A stretch of 64,000 nucleotides of DNA. Origin: Paenibacillus sp. PK3_47. GTDB lineage: Bacteria > Bacillota > Bacilli > Paenibacillales > Paenibacillaceae. Below, piece by piece: positions 54,466 to 64,000 of this stretch. The position numbers and the translations under genes were made by a program. The stretch covers positions 1,116,001 through 1,180,000 of the forward strand of contig NZ_CP026029.1 of NCBI RefSeq assembly GCF_023520895.1, written 5' to 3'. The notes beneath the pieces were generated by a model. The model had not been told where the DNA came from. It saw nothing but the letters and a program-made list of their open reading frames with translations, and did not search any database. Numbering within the stretch: position 1 is the stretch's first letter; the number at the start of each line of letters is the position of its first letter.

Positions 54466-55425
54466 CTACTGAAGCAGTGTCGGAATATCATTATCCGCCA
54501 GTTCATGATTGCTTTTATAAGGATAACCCGGATCATAAGGCACAACATCCATATGAACCTCGCCTACATGGACAAAACGGTGCTGCAGCAGCTTTCTGGC
54601 GCATTCCGAAATATCCTGGGCTTCCATTACAGTAATCCGCGGGTTAACGCTGATTTTGACCTGGAGATTCACATAACGGCCTTCTTCCAGTGCCGTCAAA
54701 TGCTCTACACGGATAACTCCATGCACCCGCTGCACCGTTTCTATAAAGCTGGCAGCTTCTTCTGAAGGAAGCTCCTGTTTGTTCTTTACGTACACAGAAG
54801 CAATAATAAGCGAATAGCCTTTGCGGAAAATCAGGAAGCTGGTCAGCAGCGCAGCGACCGGGTCCATATAGAGCAGCGGATGCCAGCCGATATATCCTCC
54901 GGCCATAGAAGCAGATATCCCAATAAGTGCGATAATTGAGGTATACAGACTAAAACGGTGGTTGTCAGCATAAGCGGCATGACTTCCATCGCCTACCTTT
55001 TTGAAATAACGGTATTGATATTGGAATATGGCCTCTTTTAAGACTATAGATATCAGAACGGTAATAATAGCTGCTTCGCCCGGAGTAGATAAATTTCCCC
55101 GGGTCAGATCACGGATAGCCGAAAAGGCAATTTGTACACCGGCCATCAGAATCAGGACGGAAAAAAGAATCGCAACGAGATGCTCTTTATTAGCATGCCG
55201 CTGAAGGTTCCGCTCCTTCTTCTTCGGCTTCACCTGTTCCATGCGCCACGGAAGCACCTCGGCAAGCTTGGCCGCAGCATTCGCTCCGGAATACAGCGCA
55301 TCCCCTAGCAGCGCCTTGCTGCCTGTGAAATACCCCACGCTTCCCTTGGCCAGCGCCAGCGCGGCATCACTGACAATTCCCGTCCATGTAACCGACTCAC
55401 TCTGCGGTGATTGTTTGTCTTTCAT
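54466..55425 (-). CDS. Cation diffusion facilitator family protein
   Basis: A 319-residue protein with up to six helices and a C-terminal cytoplasmic domain (about residues 220-300; RVEHLTALEEGRYVNLQVKI) as in CDF metal exporters. The usual metal-site residues are altered: helix 2 reads GDALYSGAN instead of the ADxxHSxxD pattern, and helix 5 reads ADNHRFSLYTS. The metal may differ or transport may be lost. The ATG at 55425 follows AAGGAGG. Confidence 0.8.
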   Translation of the reverse strand: MKDKQSPQSESVTWTGIVSDAALALAKGSVGYFTGSKALLGDALYSGANAAAKLAEVLPWRMEQVKPKKKERNLQRHANKEHLVAILFSVLILMAGVQIAFSAIRDLTRGNLSTPGEAAIITVLISIVLKEAIFQYQYRYFKKVGDGSHAAYADNHRFSLYTSIIALIGISASMAGGYIGWHPLLYMDPVAALLTSFLIFRKGYSLIIASVYVKNKQELPSEEAASFIETVQRVHGVIRVEHLTALEEGRYVNLQVKISVNPRITVMEAQDISECARKLLQHRFVHVGEVHMDVVPYDPGYPYKSNHELADNDIPTLLQ

Positions 55426-55499
55426 AACGAGGCCCTCCTTACCTGGTAGCAAGTAAACTCATGATGAATTCTCTGACTTTCTCCTCCAAAGATTCCGAA

Positions 55500-55527
55500 A
55501 AGCCGCGTCGTCTTAGACGCGGCTTTC
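55500..55527 (-). terminator. Possible terminator of secDF
   Basis: AAGCCGCGTC-GTCTTA-GACGCGGCTT is a strong hairpin after secF on the minus strand. No long T-tract, so possibly only a stabilising or weak terminator element. Confidence 0.55.
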
Positions 55528-55543
55528 GGGTTACAGCAATCCT

Positions 55544-56446
55544 TTAGGCTTTGGCCGGATTGTTGTTTACGGCCGGCTTCTGGCGCTTCTTCAGCAGCAG
55601 CCAGAGCGGACTCGCGATAAAGATGGAAGAATAAGCTCCGAAGAGCAGACCGATTACCATAGCGAGCGAGAACATCTTGATGGACTCTCCGCCAAGCGCG
55701 AACAGGAAGAACGCAGCAATGAATACTGTAAATGCTGTGTATAGTGAACGCATAAGGGTCTGGGCCACACTCTTGTTGACCAGCGCCTTAAGATCTTCAT
55801 AGGTTTTTTGCTTGCCGAAGCGGAGATTCTCGCGGATCCGGTCAAAGATAACGATCGTATCGTTAATAGAATAACCGATGATGGTAAGCACCGCTACGAT
55901 AAAGGTAATATCGACCTCCAGGCGGAAAATCGAGAAAATGGCAACTACCATAAATGCATCATGCATCAGCGCTACAATCGCCGCCAGGGCAAAACGCCAT
56001 TCAAAGCGGATACTTACATAGATGATGATCCCCAGACATGAAAGAAGTACAGAGTAGATAGCATTACGGGCAAGTTCTTTGGCCATCTCCGTATCCACTG
56101 TATTAATTTCGAAGGAAGCCTGGTCATCCAGCTTGGTGATTTCCGTTTTGAGGGCCTCACTCTGGGTGTCATTCAATACTTCATCGTACCGGATGTTCAC
56201 CCGCTGGTCGCCAATCGTAATGCTGGGTTCATGCTCCATATTCAGGCTGGCAAGTGCCGGAGCAAGCTGCTCCTGGGTAATACTCTTTGAAAGCGCGACG
56301 TCCACATTGGAGCCGGCCTTGAAATCAACGCTGTAGTTCAATCCGAGAAATGCCAGAAAGCCTACACCGAGTACAGTCAGTACGATGGAAAATATATAAA
56401 AATACTTGCTCAAATGTACAAAATCAAGCTCTTTCTTAAAGCGCAC
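55544..56446 (-). CDS. secF: Protein-export membrane protein SecF
   Basis: A 300-residue RND-type Sec accessory subunit. An N-terminal helix, a periplasmic-type domain (about residues 35-125) and five further helices include VAVLTIIGYSINDTIVIFDRIREN, the SecF signature. With SecD it uses the proton gradient to pull translocating proteins. The GTG at 56446 is preferred over the GTG at 56455, which would directly abut GGAGA. It overlaps secD slightly. Separate secD and secF contrast with the fused secDF of B. subtilis. Confidence 0.94.
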   Translation of the reverse strand: MRFKKELDFVHLSKYFYIFSIVLTVLGVGFLAFLGLNYSVDFKAGSNVDVALSKSITQEQLAPALASLNMEHEPSITIGDQRVNIRYDEVLNDTQSEALKTEITKLDDQASFEINTVDTEMAKELARNAIYSVLLSCLGIIIYVSIRFEWRFALAAIVALMHDAFMVVAIFSIFRLEVDITFIVAVLTIIGYSINDTIVIFDRIRENLRFGKQKTYEDLKALVNKSVAQTLMRSLYTAFTVFIAAFFLFALGGESIKMFSLAMVIGLLFGAYSSIFIASPLWLLLKKRQKPAVNNNPAKA

Positions 56447-57686
56447 TGATGTCACTCTCCTTTACCCCAAATTGCTTCGGTTTTTTCAGAGCGCCGGATT
56501 TGACCAGAGTACTGAGCAGCCAGTGGGCAAAATAGAGGTTTGTTACAATACTGAGCACAATTTCGACGATCAGAATCAGGGCAAACCCTTTAACTGCACC
56601 TGTACCGAAAGCGAACATAACAGCTGCTACGATAATAGTTGTCACATTGGCGTCCATAACCGTCCGGAAAGAGGTTTTGTTTCCTGCTTTGACGGAAGAC
56701 AGAATACTCTTGCCGCTGCGCATCTCTTCTCTTATCCGCTCATTGGTAATGATATTGGCATCGACCGCCATCCCTATACCGAGAATAAATGCGGCAATAC
56801 CTGGAAGGGTCAAAGTAAAGTCTGCAAGTACAAATACGAGAATCAGGAGCCATGTATGCAAAATCAGTGCAAAGCTCGCCAGTATCCCCGGCAGGCGGTA
56901 CATACCGATCATGAAGATCAGAATGATTACAGAAGCCACAAGACCGGCCATAATGGTCTGGTCAAGAGACTGCTTACCCAGAGTTGCGCCTACACTTTGG
57001 GAGTATTTCTCCGTGAGCTTCAGCGGCAGAGCACCGAGGTTAATCGTATCGGCCAGTTCACGGGCTTCATCTATTGTATAATTACCGGAGATCGACGCAT
57101 TGCCGTCGGTAAGCTCGGCTCTTACGAATGGAGCAGACAGCAGTCTCTCATCCAGATAAATAGCGAGCTCCTTGCCAAGCAAACGCTTCGTGATTTCGGC
57201 AAATTTATCCTTATCTTTCACCTTGATGCTGATGACCGGCTGGTTCAGCTGATCACGCTGAACTTCAGCTGCCCCCTCGACAAAATCACTGCCTACAAGC
57301 TCAATCTTGCTATAGGTTCCCGCTGCGTCGCCTTCAGCGGCACTGCGGAAGGTCAGAACTGCAGGTTCTTTCATTTTTTTGCGTACCTCAGCCTCGTCAG
57401 TAACCCCCGCAATCTTGAGACGGATGCGGTCCGTTCCTTCCGTAGTTACCTCGGGTTCGCTTGTGCCAAGTGCATTGGCCCGTTTTTCCAGACTTTCTGC
57501 CGTTTTTTGCAGTGAAGCACGGGTAAGTTCTCCGCCTACATCCATAGGCTCGGCCTGATACAGTATCTCAAAGCCGCCCTTCAGGTCAAGACCCAGCCGA
57601 ACCTTGTCCAGCAGCCCGGGAGTAGTAAACGCCATGACGCCTGTTAAAACGAGCACGGTGATGATAAAGCCCATAAGTCTCTTCAT
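56436..57686 (-). CDS. secD: Protein translocase subunit SecD
   Basis: A 416-residue SecD. The N-terminal helix is followed by the P1 domain with GLDLKGGFEILYQ, the DxR-like LGLDLKGG motif, and the helical half with GIGMAVDANIITNERIREE and later TTIIVAAVMFAFGTG. It acts with SecF and YajC at the SecYEG translocon; yajC is in this window at 62.4 kb. The ATG at 57686 gives the usual MKRLMGFIITV start; AAAGGGGAA is upstream at a somewhat long distance. Confidence 0.94.
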   Translation of the reverse strand: MKRLMGFIITVLVLTGVMAFTTPGLLDKVRLGLDLKGGFEILYQAEPMDVGGELTRASLQKTAESLEKRANALGTSEPEVTTEGTDRIRLKIAGVTDEAEVRKKMKEPAVLTFRSAAEGDAAGTYSKIELVGSDFVEGAAEVQRDQLNQPVISIKVKDKDKFAEITKRLLGKELAIYLDERLLSAPFVRAELTDGNASISGNYTIDEARELADTINLGALPLKLTEKYSQSVGATLGKQSLDQTIMAGLVASVIILIFMIGMYRLPGILASFALILHTWLLILVFVLADFTLTLPGIAAFILGIGMAVDANIITNERIREEMRSGKSILSSVKAGNKTSFRTVMDANVTTIIVAAVMFAFGTGAVKGFALILIVEIVLSIVTNLYFAHWLLSTLVKSGALKKPKQFGVKESDISAL

Positions 57687-57906
57687 GCTCTTGCTAGTTC
57701 CCCTTTCATTACTCAATATTCCTATTATAACGACGTGCGAAATCACCGTCAATTTATGTAAGAATGACGGTGCTGCATTCACACAAAGAAACGGCCGGCT
57801 CTGCAGTGATCGGCAAGCCATCCGTTTATATAGGAGATGGTTAATTGGTCTTCCTTTACTTTACTTCTTCCTGAACCTCTTTGCAAAAGAAAATCGTTCC
57901 TTTTGC

Positions 57907-58158
57907 TCAATTCAGCCCCTTGTAGGCGGCAATAGTCAGGTAATTCATATAACTGGTGGCCTTCAGCGAATAAATATCATTTACCAGCTTGTGCAGGGGC
58001 GGCTTTCCTTCCTTGGTATAGTTGCGGCTGATACAATCCCAGATATCCTTGCCGGTTACATACTCATAGCCGAGGAGCCGGAATTCCTCCGCTTTGCTGC
58101 GGCACATGGCTTCGATCTCTTCGCTCAGCTCCTCATAGGTCCATTCCGCCGATTCCAC
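57907..58158 (-). CDS. comN: ComN-like post-transcriptional regulator
   Basis: 83 residues, predominantly helical, acidic N-terminus (WTYEELSEEIEAMCRSKAEEF) and the YVTGKDIWDCI and HKLVNDIYSLKATSYMNYLTI segments of the Post_transc_reg family. B. subtilis ComN (YrzD) lies at the same place beside spoVB and secDF and promotes comE expression post-transcriptionally, apparently with the cell-pole protein DivIVA. GTG start with GGAGGTG 6 bp upstream. Divergent from spoVB. Confidence 0.85.
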   Translation of the reverse strand: MESAEWTYEELSEEIEAMCRSKAEEFRLLGYEYVTGKDIWDCISRNYTKEGKPPLHKLVNDIYSLKATSYMNYLTIAAYKGLN

Positions 58159-58342
58159 GTGTTGACACCTCCATCATTCACTAGCTTTTTGCATGTCACC
58201 TTACATCATTCGACCTTCCTTGTTCCCATTCCTGCTTCCGCTGAAAAGTTATCCTGCCCGGGCTTGTCATGCTTTGCCCCCGGCCCGGCATATGAATATA
58301 CAAGCAGTGCCCTTATTTCATTTCGGGAAGAAGGAGTGCCCA

Positions 58343-59929
58343 TTGAACAAATTGAGTAAACAGACCTTTATCCAAGGAACTTTAATCCTGCTTGCCGCCG
58401 GAATCATTAACCGGATGCTGGGCTTTATTCCCCGGATCGCCCTGCCGCGGATTGTAGGTCCCGAAGGTGTGGGCTTGTATCAGCTTGGTTACCCGTTTTT
58501 CATCGTGCTGGTTACGATCATTACAGGCGGAATCCCGCTTGCCATCGCCAAAATGGTTGCTGAGGCGGAAGGGGAGAACCGGCCGGAGGAGTCGCGCCGC
58601 ATCCTGCGCACCGGACTTGCCCTCAGCCTGAGTCTTGGCATCCTGTTCACCCTTGTTGCCCTCTTCAGCGCCTCATGGGTATCGAGCAGGCTGCTGACGG
58701 ACAGCCGTGTGTATTATACATTTATCAGCATGACGCCAATGATCTCTATTGTAGCCGTTTCCTCCGTTTACCGTGGTTATTTTCAGGGCACGCAGAATAT
58801 GATTCCTTCCGCCTTGTCTTCCATACTGGAATCCATTATCCGGATCTTCTTTATGTTATGGTTCTCCTGGCTGCTGCTTCCCAAAGGAATCGCTTTTGCG
58901 GCGGCAGGAGCCATGCTGGGCGTTACGGTCGGAGAGATTGCCGGGTTGATGGTTCTGCTGCTTCAGTATCATTTTATTGTAAAAAGGGACCGTAAAGGGG
59001 CTGCCGAACTCCTGTCCGGCCAACAAGGTGCTGCTATGCCTGCAGCGAATTCCAATTTCCTGCTGAAGCGTCTGCTCGGCATAGCTGTACCCGTCACAGC
59101 CGGCCGGCTTGTCGGCTCCTTCTCCTATCTGCTGGAGTCCATTATTACCGCACGCAGTCTGGCACTCGCCGGAATAACGGCTGCAGCGGCCACTGCACAG
59201 TACGGGTCTTTACAGGGGATGGTTATTCCTTTACTGCTGCTGCCGGGAGTGCTCAGCTCTTCGCTTGCGGTATCACTCGTGCCTTCCCTTTCGGAAGCTT
59301 CGGCCCGTCATGATTCTGCAGCCATTCACAAAAGAATTCACCAGGCGCTGCGGCTTGCGCTCGTAACAGGTGCCCCTTTTGCCGCCATTATGTATATTTT
59401 TGCCGTACCGCTCTGTACGCTGATGTACGGCAATGCTGAAACCGCCCCGATGCTGCGGATGATGGCTCCCTTTGCACTGTTCTTGTATGTACAGGCACCG
59501 CTTCAGGCCGTACTCCAGGCGATGGACCGCCCCGGCCGGGCGCTTATTAATACCCTGATTGGTGCGGTCGTCAAAATTACGCTTATTCTGATTCTCGCCT
59601 CAAGGCCCGAGTATGGGATTTACGGTGCCATTATGGCTATTATCGTTAACAGTATTCTGGTGACACTTCTGCACGGTCTCAGTGTAGTAAGGCTGATTAA
59701 GCTGTCCTTCCGCTTGTCCGTGCTGCTCAAAACCTTGACCGCGATGATTATTATGGCAGCCGGAATGTCTTATGTGTATACATCCGTGCCCATTGCCGGT
59801 GAGCGCTGGCTGCAGTTTCTGATCTCCTCCGTGTGCGGAATGGCTGTATATCTTGGCATCTGCTTTTTGACAGGGCTTATATCTGTGCGTGATCTTGACC
59901 GTCTGCCGTTCTTCAAACGCCGGCGTTAA
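58343..59929 (+). CDS. spoVB: Stage V sporulation protein B, MOP-superfamily lipid flippase-like
   Basis: A 528-residue protein with about 14 helices of the MOP/MviN exporter superfamily. FIQGTLILLAAGIINRMLGF and the LPRIVGPEGVGLYQLGYPFF region are typical of SpoVB, needed for spore cortex, probably by moving peptidoglycan precursors. The TTG start at 58343 is supported by AGAAGGAG 6 bp upstream and the usual MNKLSKQTF start; the upstream extension is not credible. Confidence 0.93.
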   Translation: MNKLSKQTFIQGTLILLAAGIINRMLGFIPRIALPRIVGPEGVGLYQLGYPFFIVLVTIITGGIPLAIAKMVAEAEGENRPEESRRILRTGLALSLSLGILFTLVALFSASWVSSRLLTDSRVYYTFISMTPMISIVAVSSVYRGYFQGTQNMIPSALSSILESIIRIFFMLWFSWLLLPKGIAFAAAGAMLGVTVGEIAGLMVLLLQYHFIVKRDRKGAAELLSGQQGAAMPAANSNFLLKRLLGIAVPVTAGRLVGSFSYLLESIITARSLALAGITAAAATAQYGSLQGMVIPLLLLPGVLSSSLAVSLVPSLSEASARHDSAAIHKRIHQALRLALVTGAPFAAIMYIFAVPLCTLMYGNAETAPMLRMMAPFALFLYVQAPLQAVLQAMDRPGRALINTLIGAVVKITLILILASRPEYGIYGAIMAIIVNSILVTLLHGLSVVRLIKLSFRLSVLLKTLTAMIIMAAGMSYVYTSVPIAGERWLQFLISSVCGMAVYLGICFLTGLISVRDLDRLPFFKRRR

Positions 59930-59937
59930 GCTGCCTT

Positions 59938-60729
59938 CTAAGTGTTGCGCTGGGGATCTATATAGATTTGGCCCTTGTGGTCAACTGTGCACAAAAACAC
60001 ATCACGAAAATCAGAAACACCTTTTTGCCGGATCTCTTTCCTGAGCCAGAACCTGTTCTTTCCGATGACCTCCAGATTGCTGTCCTGCACCTTCCCGTCC
60101 ATAATGAGCGGAATCGGCAGACCTTCATATCTGATTTTTTCTTTCGGCAATTGAATGCCTTTTGAACTGCCGGAATTGGCGGAGCTGCTGCTGCTGCCGC
60201 TGCCGTTATTCCCTTCTTCTTTTTCATTGGCATTTGACTTGCTGTTTCCCGACTGGTTGGAGGAGGATATCCCCTTATTCTTCTCGATTACAGTGAGCTG
60301 GCCGCTGGTCTCCAGAATGGCAAATTCCACATCGGCAGGACTGTCGATATTCTGTCCGCGCAGCTGAAGCAGCAAATCATCAATATTGTATCTCTGTTTG
60401 CGCATTTCCCCGCGGTTTACCTTGCCGCCCGAAATCAACACGCTTGGCCTGCCGTCAATCATGAGCCGCAGCCTGCGGCTTTTCAGGCTGATCTGGGCGA
60501 CCAAGACCTGAATCAGCACTAGTGTCAGCATAGGGACCAGTCCGTCGTGAATCGGCCGTTCTATATCATCAATCACAAATACGGCAATCTCCGCAATCAT
60601 AATGGAAATCGTCAGGTCAAACACGGACAGCTTGCCGATCTCCCGTTTGCCCATAATACGCATACTCAGGAAAATGAAGATATACATCAGCACGGTCAAA
60701 AAGACATGGGCAGTGATCTGCTGGAACAT
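59938..60729 (-). CDS. DUF421 membrane protein (YetF/YrbG-like)
   Basis: 263 residues: three N-terminal helices, then a cytoplasmic YetF-type domain (LRLMIDGRPSVLISGGKV, QRYNIDDLLLQLRGQNI) that ends in IYIDPQRNT. A Ser/Asn/Gly-rich insertion at about residues 150-192 interrupts the domain and looks like simple-sequence expansion. YetF-like proteins associate with spore germination membranes in B. subtilis; the precise role is unclear. Convergent with spoVB, 8 bp apart. Confidence 0.85.
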   Translation of the reverse strand: MFQQITAHVFLTVLMYIFIFLSMRIMGKREIGKLSVFDLTISIMIAEIAVFVIDDIERPIHDGLVPMLTLVLIQVLVAQISLKSRRLRLMIDGRPSVLISGGKVNRGEMRKQRYNIDDLLLQLRGQNIDSPADVEFAILETSGQLTVIEKNKGISSSNQSGNSKSNANEKEEGNNGSGSSSSSANSGSSKGIQLPKEKIRYEGLPIPLIMDGKVQDSNLEVIGKNRFWLRKEIRQKGVSDFRDVFLCTVDHKGQIYIDPQRNT

Positions 60730-60964
60730 ATGCTCTTCGCTCCCTTTCTTGGTTCACCCGTAAAGCTGCTTTCGGGCGGTTTAATGTACCCCTATTCTGG
60801 CCTCCCTGCCAAGGTAACATTCGGAAGCCGCTTTATTAATTAATGGTAAAAGAACGCTCTTTGCCAAACTTGTACTATTGGGGCAAGCCTCCCCATACAA
60901 TGATTAATAGTTAGGCAGGGCAGGGAATCAGGGTATGCTTAAAAAACATTTAGGAGGTTGTACC

Positions 60965-61357
60965 ATGTACTTCATTCGGCGCCTGTTCTCTTGGAGATTG
61001 ACGAGCCCTTTATTGTCCGGCTTATGCCGCTCATTCCTCTGGATGCTGCTGGGCGCTTTCGTCCTTTCGCTCCTGCTGTGGGGCAGCGGGCTTCAGGAAC
61101 AGGATCTTGCGGTGTACACGTATATCGTGCACGGGATCGCTGCTGCCTTTGGCGGATTGACGGCGGGCCGCAGGGCAGCCAGCAAAGGCTGGTACCAGGG
61201 TGCTCTGACTGGAATATTGTACGGGCTTATCGTACTGCTGGTGGGATTTCTGGCGCTTGACAGCTCGCCTGCAGGGATTGATCTGTTATGGGTGCTGGCG
61301 GCGGGAGCCATCGGCTCACTTGGCGGCGTTTTTGGTGTAAATTTGCAGAAGAGTTAA
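60965..61357 (+). CDS. TIGR04086 family membrane protein (YrzE-like)
   Basis: 130 residues, four hydrophobic helices (about 20-40, 48-66, 76-98, 105-125), pattern of the YrzE/TIGR04086 family. Its place between spoVB/yrbG and yajC is conserved with B. subtilis. TTAGGAGG precedes the ATG at 60965. Function unknown. Confidence 0.8.
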   Translation: MYFIRRLFSWRLTSPLLSGLCRSFLWMLLGAFVLSLLLWGSGLQEQDLAVYTYIVHGIAAAFGGLTAGRRAASKGWYQGALTGILYGLIVLLVGFLALDSSPAGIDLLWVLAAGAIGSLGGVFGVNLQKS

Positions 61358-61450
61358 ATAGTTTAATTTCCTAAAAATGAAAACTGCTCCCGGAATATGT
61401 TACACTGATGTCATCTGACTTTGTATGTTATCGAGGAGGCTTTACTCGCT

Positions 61451-62290
61451 TTGCTGTATCAATCCATGAATCATGTCATCTGGTTCACTGTCCTGATAGT
61501 CATCCTGCTGATTTGGCTGGGCGCCCGCCGTAACCCGCTTCTGGCCTTTGTCCAGATCGGAAAGGAAATGCTGCGCTCTTACAAATTCATTCTAATTGTA
61601 GCAGGTATGATCAGTGTGCTTGCCATTAATAAATATGAGCTGCGGATCGAGAACAAAATGCATCTGCCTTCAGACTATACTTCTGTCTTTTTCGGGCTGG
61701 AAGGGCATTTTGTCCAGGTTCTTCAGAACCTCTTCTATGCTCCCTGGCTGACGCCGGTCATCGTGTTCTTTTATATTTTCATGCTGCAGTCTGTACTGGC
61801 TGCATCTCTCGGGGTCTACCTGCTGGATAATAACCGTGTGATGCTGTACGCAACCTGCTATACGATCATGCTCGTGTATGCCATCGCCATTCCGTTCTTC
61901 CTGTACTTTCCCGTGAATGAGGTCTGGTCCTATGCTCCGGCGGGCGTGAGATTTACCATGCTGGAGGTCTTCCCCCGGTTTGAACAGGAATACCGGCCGT
62001 TGTCCGGTCTGAACAACTGTTTTCCCAGCCTTCATACCGCCATCTCGGTCTCATCGGCCATTCTGGCTTACCGTTCAGGCAACCGCCGCTGGATGGCAAT
62101 AACGTCTGTATCAGCAGCTTTTATAGTGTTCGGTATTTTTTATCTCGGTATTCACTGGCTGACGGATATGCTGGGCGGCGCACTGCTGGCTGTTGTCTCC
62201 ACCTCTGTGGCCGTTCAGCTTGCCAGACTGACTCTGCGCGGCAGCGACAAGTCACTCGCCCTGCGGAGACGTTTAACCAATACCCCTTAA
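61451..62290 (+). CDS. PAP2-superfamily membrane protein (inositolphosphotransferase-like)
   Basis: About 279 residues, six to seven helices. The C-terminal half has the lipid phosphatase/phosphotransferase motifs NNCFPSLHTAISVSSA and GIHWLTDMLGG with the catalytic His pair, and an upstream basic region, as in PAP2 family members such as AUR1-like enzymes. Probable lipid headgroup phosphatase or transferase at the membrane. TTG at 61451 is preferred because GAGGAGG lies 11 bp upstream; earlier in-frame starts lie before that site. Confidence 0.75.
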   Translation: MLYQSMNHVIWFTVLIVILLIWLGARRNPLLAFVQIGKEMLRSYKFILIVAGMISVLAINKYELRIENKMHLPSDYTSVFFGLEGHFVQVLQNLFYAPWLTPVIVFFYIFMLQSVLAASLGVYLLDNNRVMLYATCYTIMLVYAIAIPFFLYFPVNEVWSYAPAGVRFTMLEVFPRFEQEYRPLSGLNNCFPSLHTAISVSSAILAYRSGNRRWMAITSVSAAFIVFGIFYLGIHWLTDMLGGALLAVVSTSVAVQLARLTLRGSDKSLALRRRLTNTP

Positions 62291-62312
62291 GATCAAATAT
62301 CCCCATATACAC

Positions 62313-62356
62313 CAAAAAAGCGGCTGTCCTCTGGATCAGAGAACAGCCGCTTTTTA
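62313..62356. terminator. Bidirectional terminator
   Basis: AAAAAAGCGGCTGT and ACAGCCGCTTTTT with an inner CTCTG/CAGAG stem, between the convergent PAP2 and yajC genes. Confidence 0.9.
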
Positions 62357-62374
62357 TGTAGTTGATAATGATCT

Positions 62375-62689
62375 CTACTCTTTGTCTTCCACAGTCGTAA
62401 CAGCATGGCTGATCGAACCGCGGTCGAAGGTCAATTTCGTAACATCGTTAACTCTCAGCACGACGATATCGTCCGAGAGCTCCATGATCGTCCCGTGAAG
62501 ACCACCGATCGTTACGATCTTGTCGCCTTTCTTGAGCGACTTGAGCATGGCGTTACGGGTTTTGGTCTTCTTCTGCTGCGGACGAATAAGCAAGAAATAG
62601 AATACCACGAACATAAGTACAAACGGTCCTACGAGACCCAGAATACTGCCTCCGCTGGCCGCTGGTGTACTTGCTGCAAATTGAAACAT
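62375..62689 (-). CDS. yajC: Preprotein translocase subunit YajC
   Basis: A 104-residue single-helix protein. The helix (GPFVLMFVVFYFLLIRPQQKK) is followed by the basic cytoplasmic domain with KGDKIVTIGGLHGTI, the YajC signature. Associates with SecDF-SecYEG. The ATG at 62689 follows GGGGGGAAAG. It stands downstream of tgt, the common tgt-yajC order. Confidence 0.93.
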   Translation of the reverse strand: MFQFAASTPAASGGSILGLVGPFVLMFVVFYFLLIRPQQKKTKTRNAMLKSLKKGDKIVTIGGLHGTIMELSDDIVVLRVNDVTKLTFDRGSISHAVTTVEDKE

Positions 62690-62836
62690 ATTATCTTTCC
62701 CCCCTTTCAATAATGCAATGAAACACAACCCGGTACTATGCTGCGCGTTTCCTCTTGACTAAGCTTTATATAACCATGTTGCCATGAAAACGCTAACCCT
62801 ATATTCCACAGTATTCAAGAATTGCTGCTGTTCTGT

Positions 62837-63994
<1,158 letters not shown>

Positions 63995-64000
63995 TTAATA

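Overview
The window looks like the chromosome of an endospore-forming, low-to-mid GC Firmicute, most probably a Paenibacillus. The reasons are strong AGGAGG ribosome binding sites, frequent TTG starts, T-box leaders, sporulation and exosporium genes (spoVB, a YjcZ-type peptide, an exosporium protein C-like gene), CymR and class Ib ribonucleotide reductase. Gene order also follows the Bacillus subtilis comE / iscS-mnmA / rarA / hisS-aspS / relA-apt-recJ / secDF / spoVB / yajC-tgt neighbourhood. The genus is inferred; no 16S gene is present.

Layout. 1-2.4 kb: a heterodimeric ABC exporter (first subunit cut by the window edge). 2.4-3.3 kb: two tandem repeat arrays. 3.8-7.2 kb: nrdIEF. 7.8-14.9 kb: late competence genes comEC, comEB, comEA (minus) and divergent comER, with a TetR/flavodoxin-reductase cassette inserted between comEA and comEB. 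15-19.9 kb: T-box-controlled leuS, an AI-2E-family membrane protein and a small zinc-ribbon/PRC-barrel pair. 20.1-27.2 kb: sulfur and tRNA thiolation genes (cysteine desulfurase, cymR, mnmA), separated by a block of accessory genes (SRAP, ion channel, YjcZ peptide, GT2, exosporium protein, tandem MpsC-like protein). 27.6-33.3 kb: a five-gene oligopeptide ABC operon. 33.6-36.6 kb: rarA, then about 1.2 kb of stacked repeats and a small Mor-like regulator. 37-40.6 kb: helD and a purine permease. 40.8-45.2 kb: T-box-hisS-aspS-tcdA. 45.5-46.6 kb: a stress-type pair behind a sigma-B-like promoter. 47-54.4 kb: dtd, relA, a divergent uracil permease, apt, recJ. 54.5-64 kb: a CDF-like transporter, secF, secD, comN, spoVB, a YetF-like protein, yrzE-like, a PAP2 protein, yajC, tgt.

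How the genes fit together. Several neighbourhoods act as units: the DNA-uptake channel and its accessory genes (comEA/EB/EC/ER, with comN 44 kb away); stringent response and purine salvage (relA, apt, two nucleobase permeases); amino-acid-starvation-sensing tRNA charging (two T-boxes); Sec export (secDF, yajC); tRNA modification (mnmA with a desulfurase, tcdA, tgt, dtd as proofreader); genome maintenance (rarA, recJ, SRAP).

The most unusual signal is non-coding. At least five intergenic loci (2481-2872, 2885-3262, 7430-7625 with its relative 35297-35480, 27220-27410, 35498-36210) carry short inverted repeats spaced about 51 bp apart. The stem sequences differ from locus to locus while the spacing is kept. 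Two of the element types also share a 51-62-51 bp geometry. I know of no named family that fits; this is the best candidate for something undescribed.
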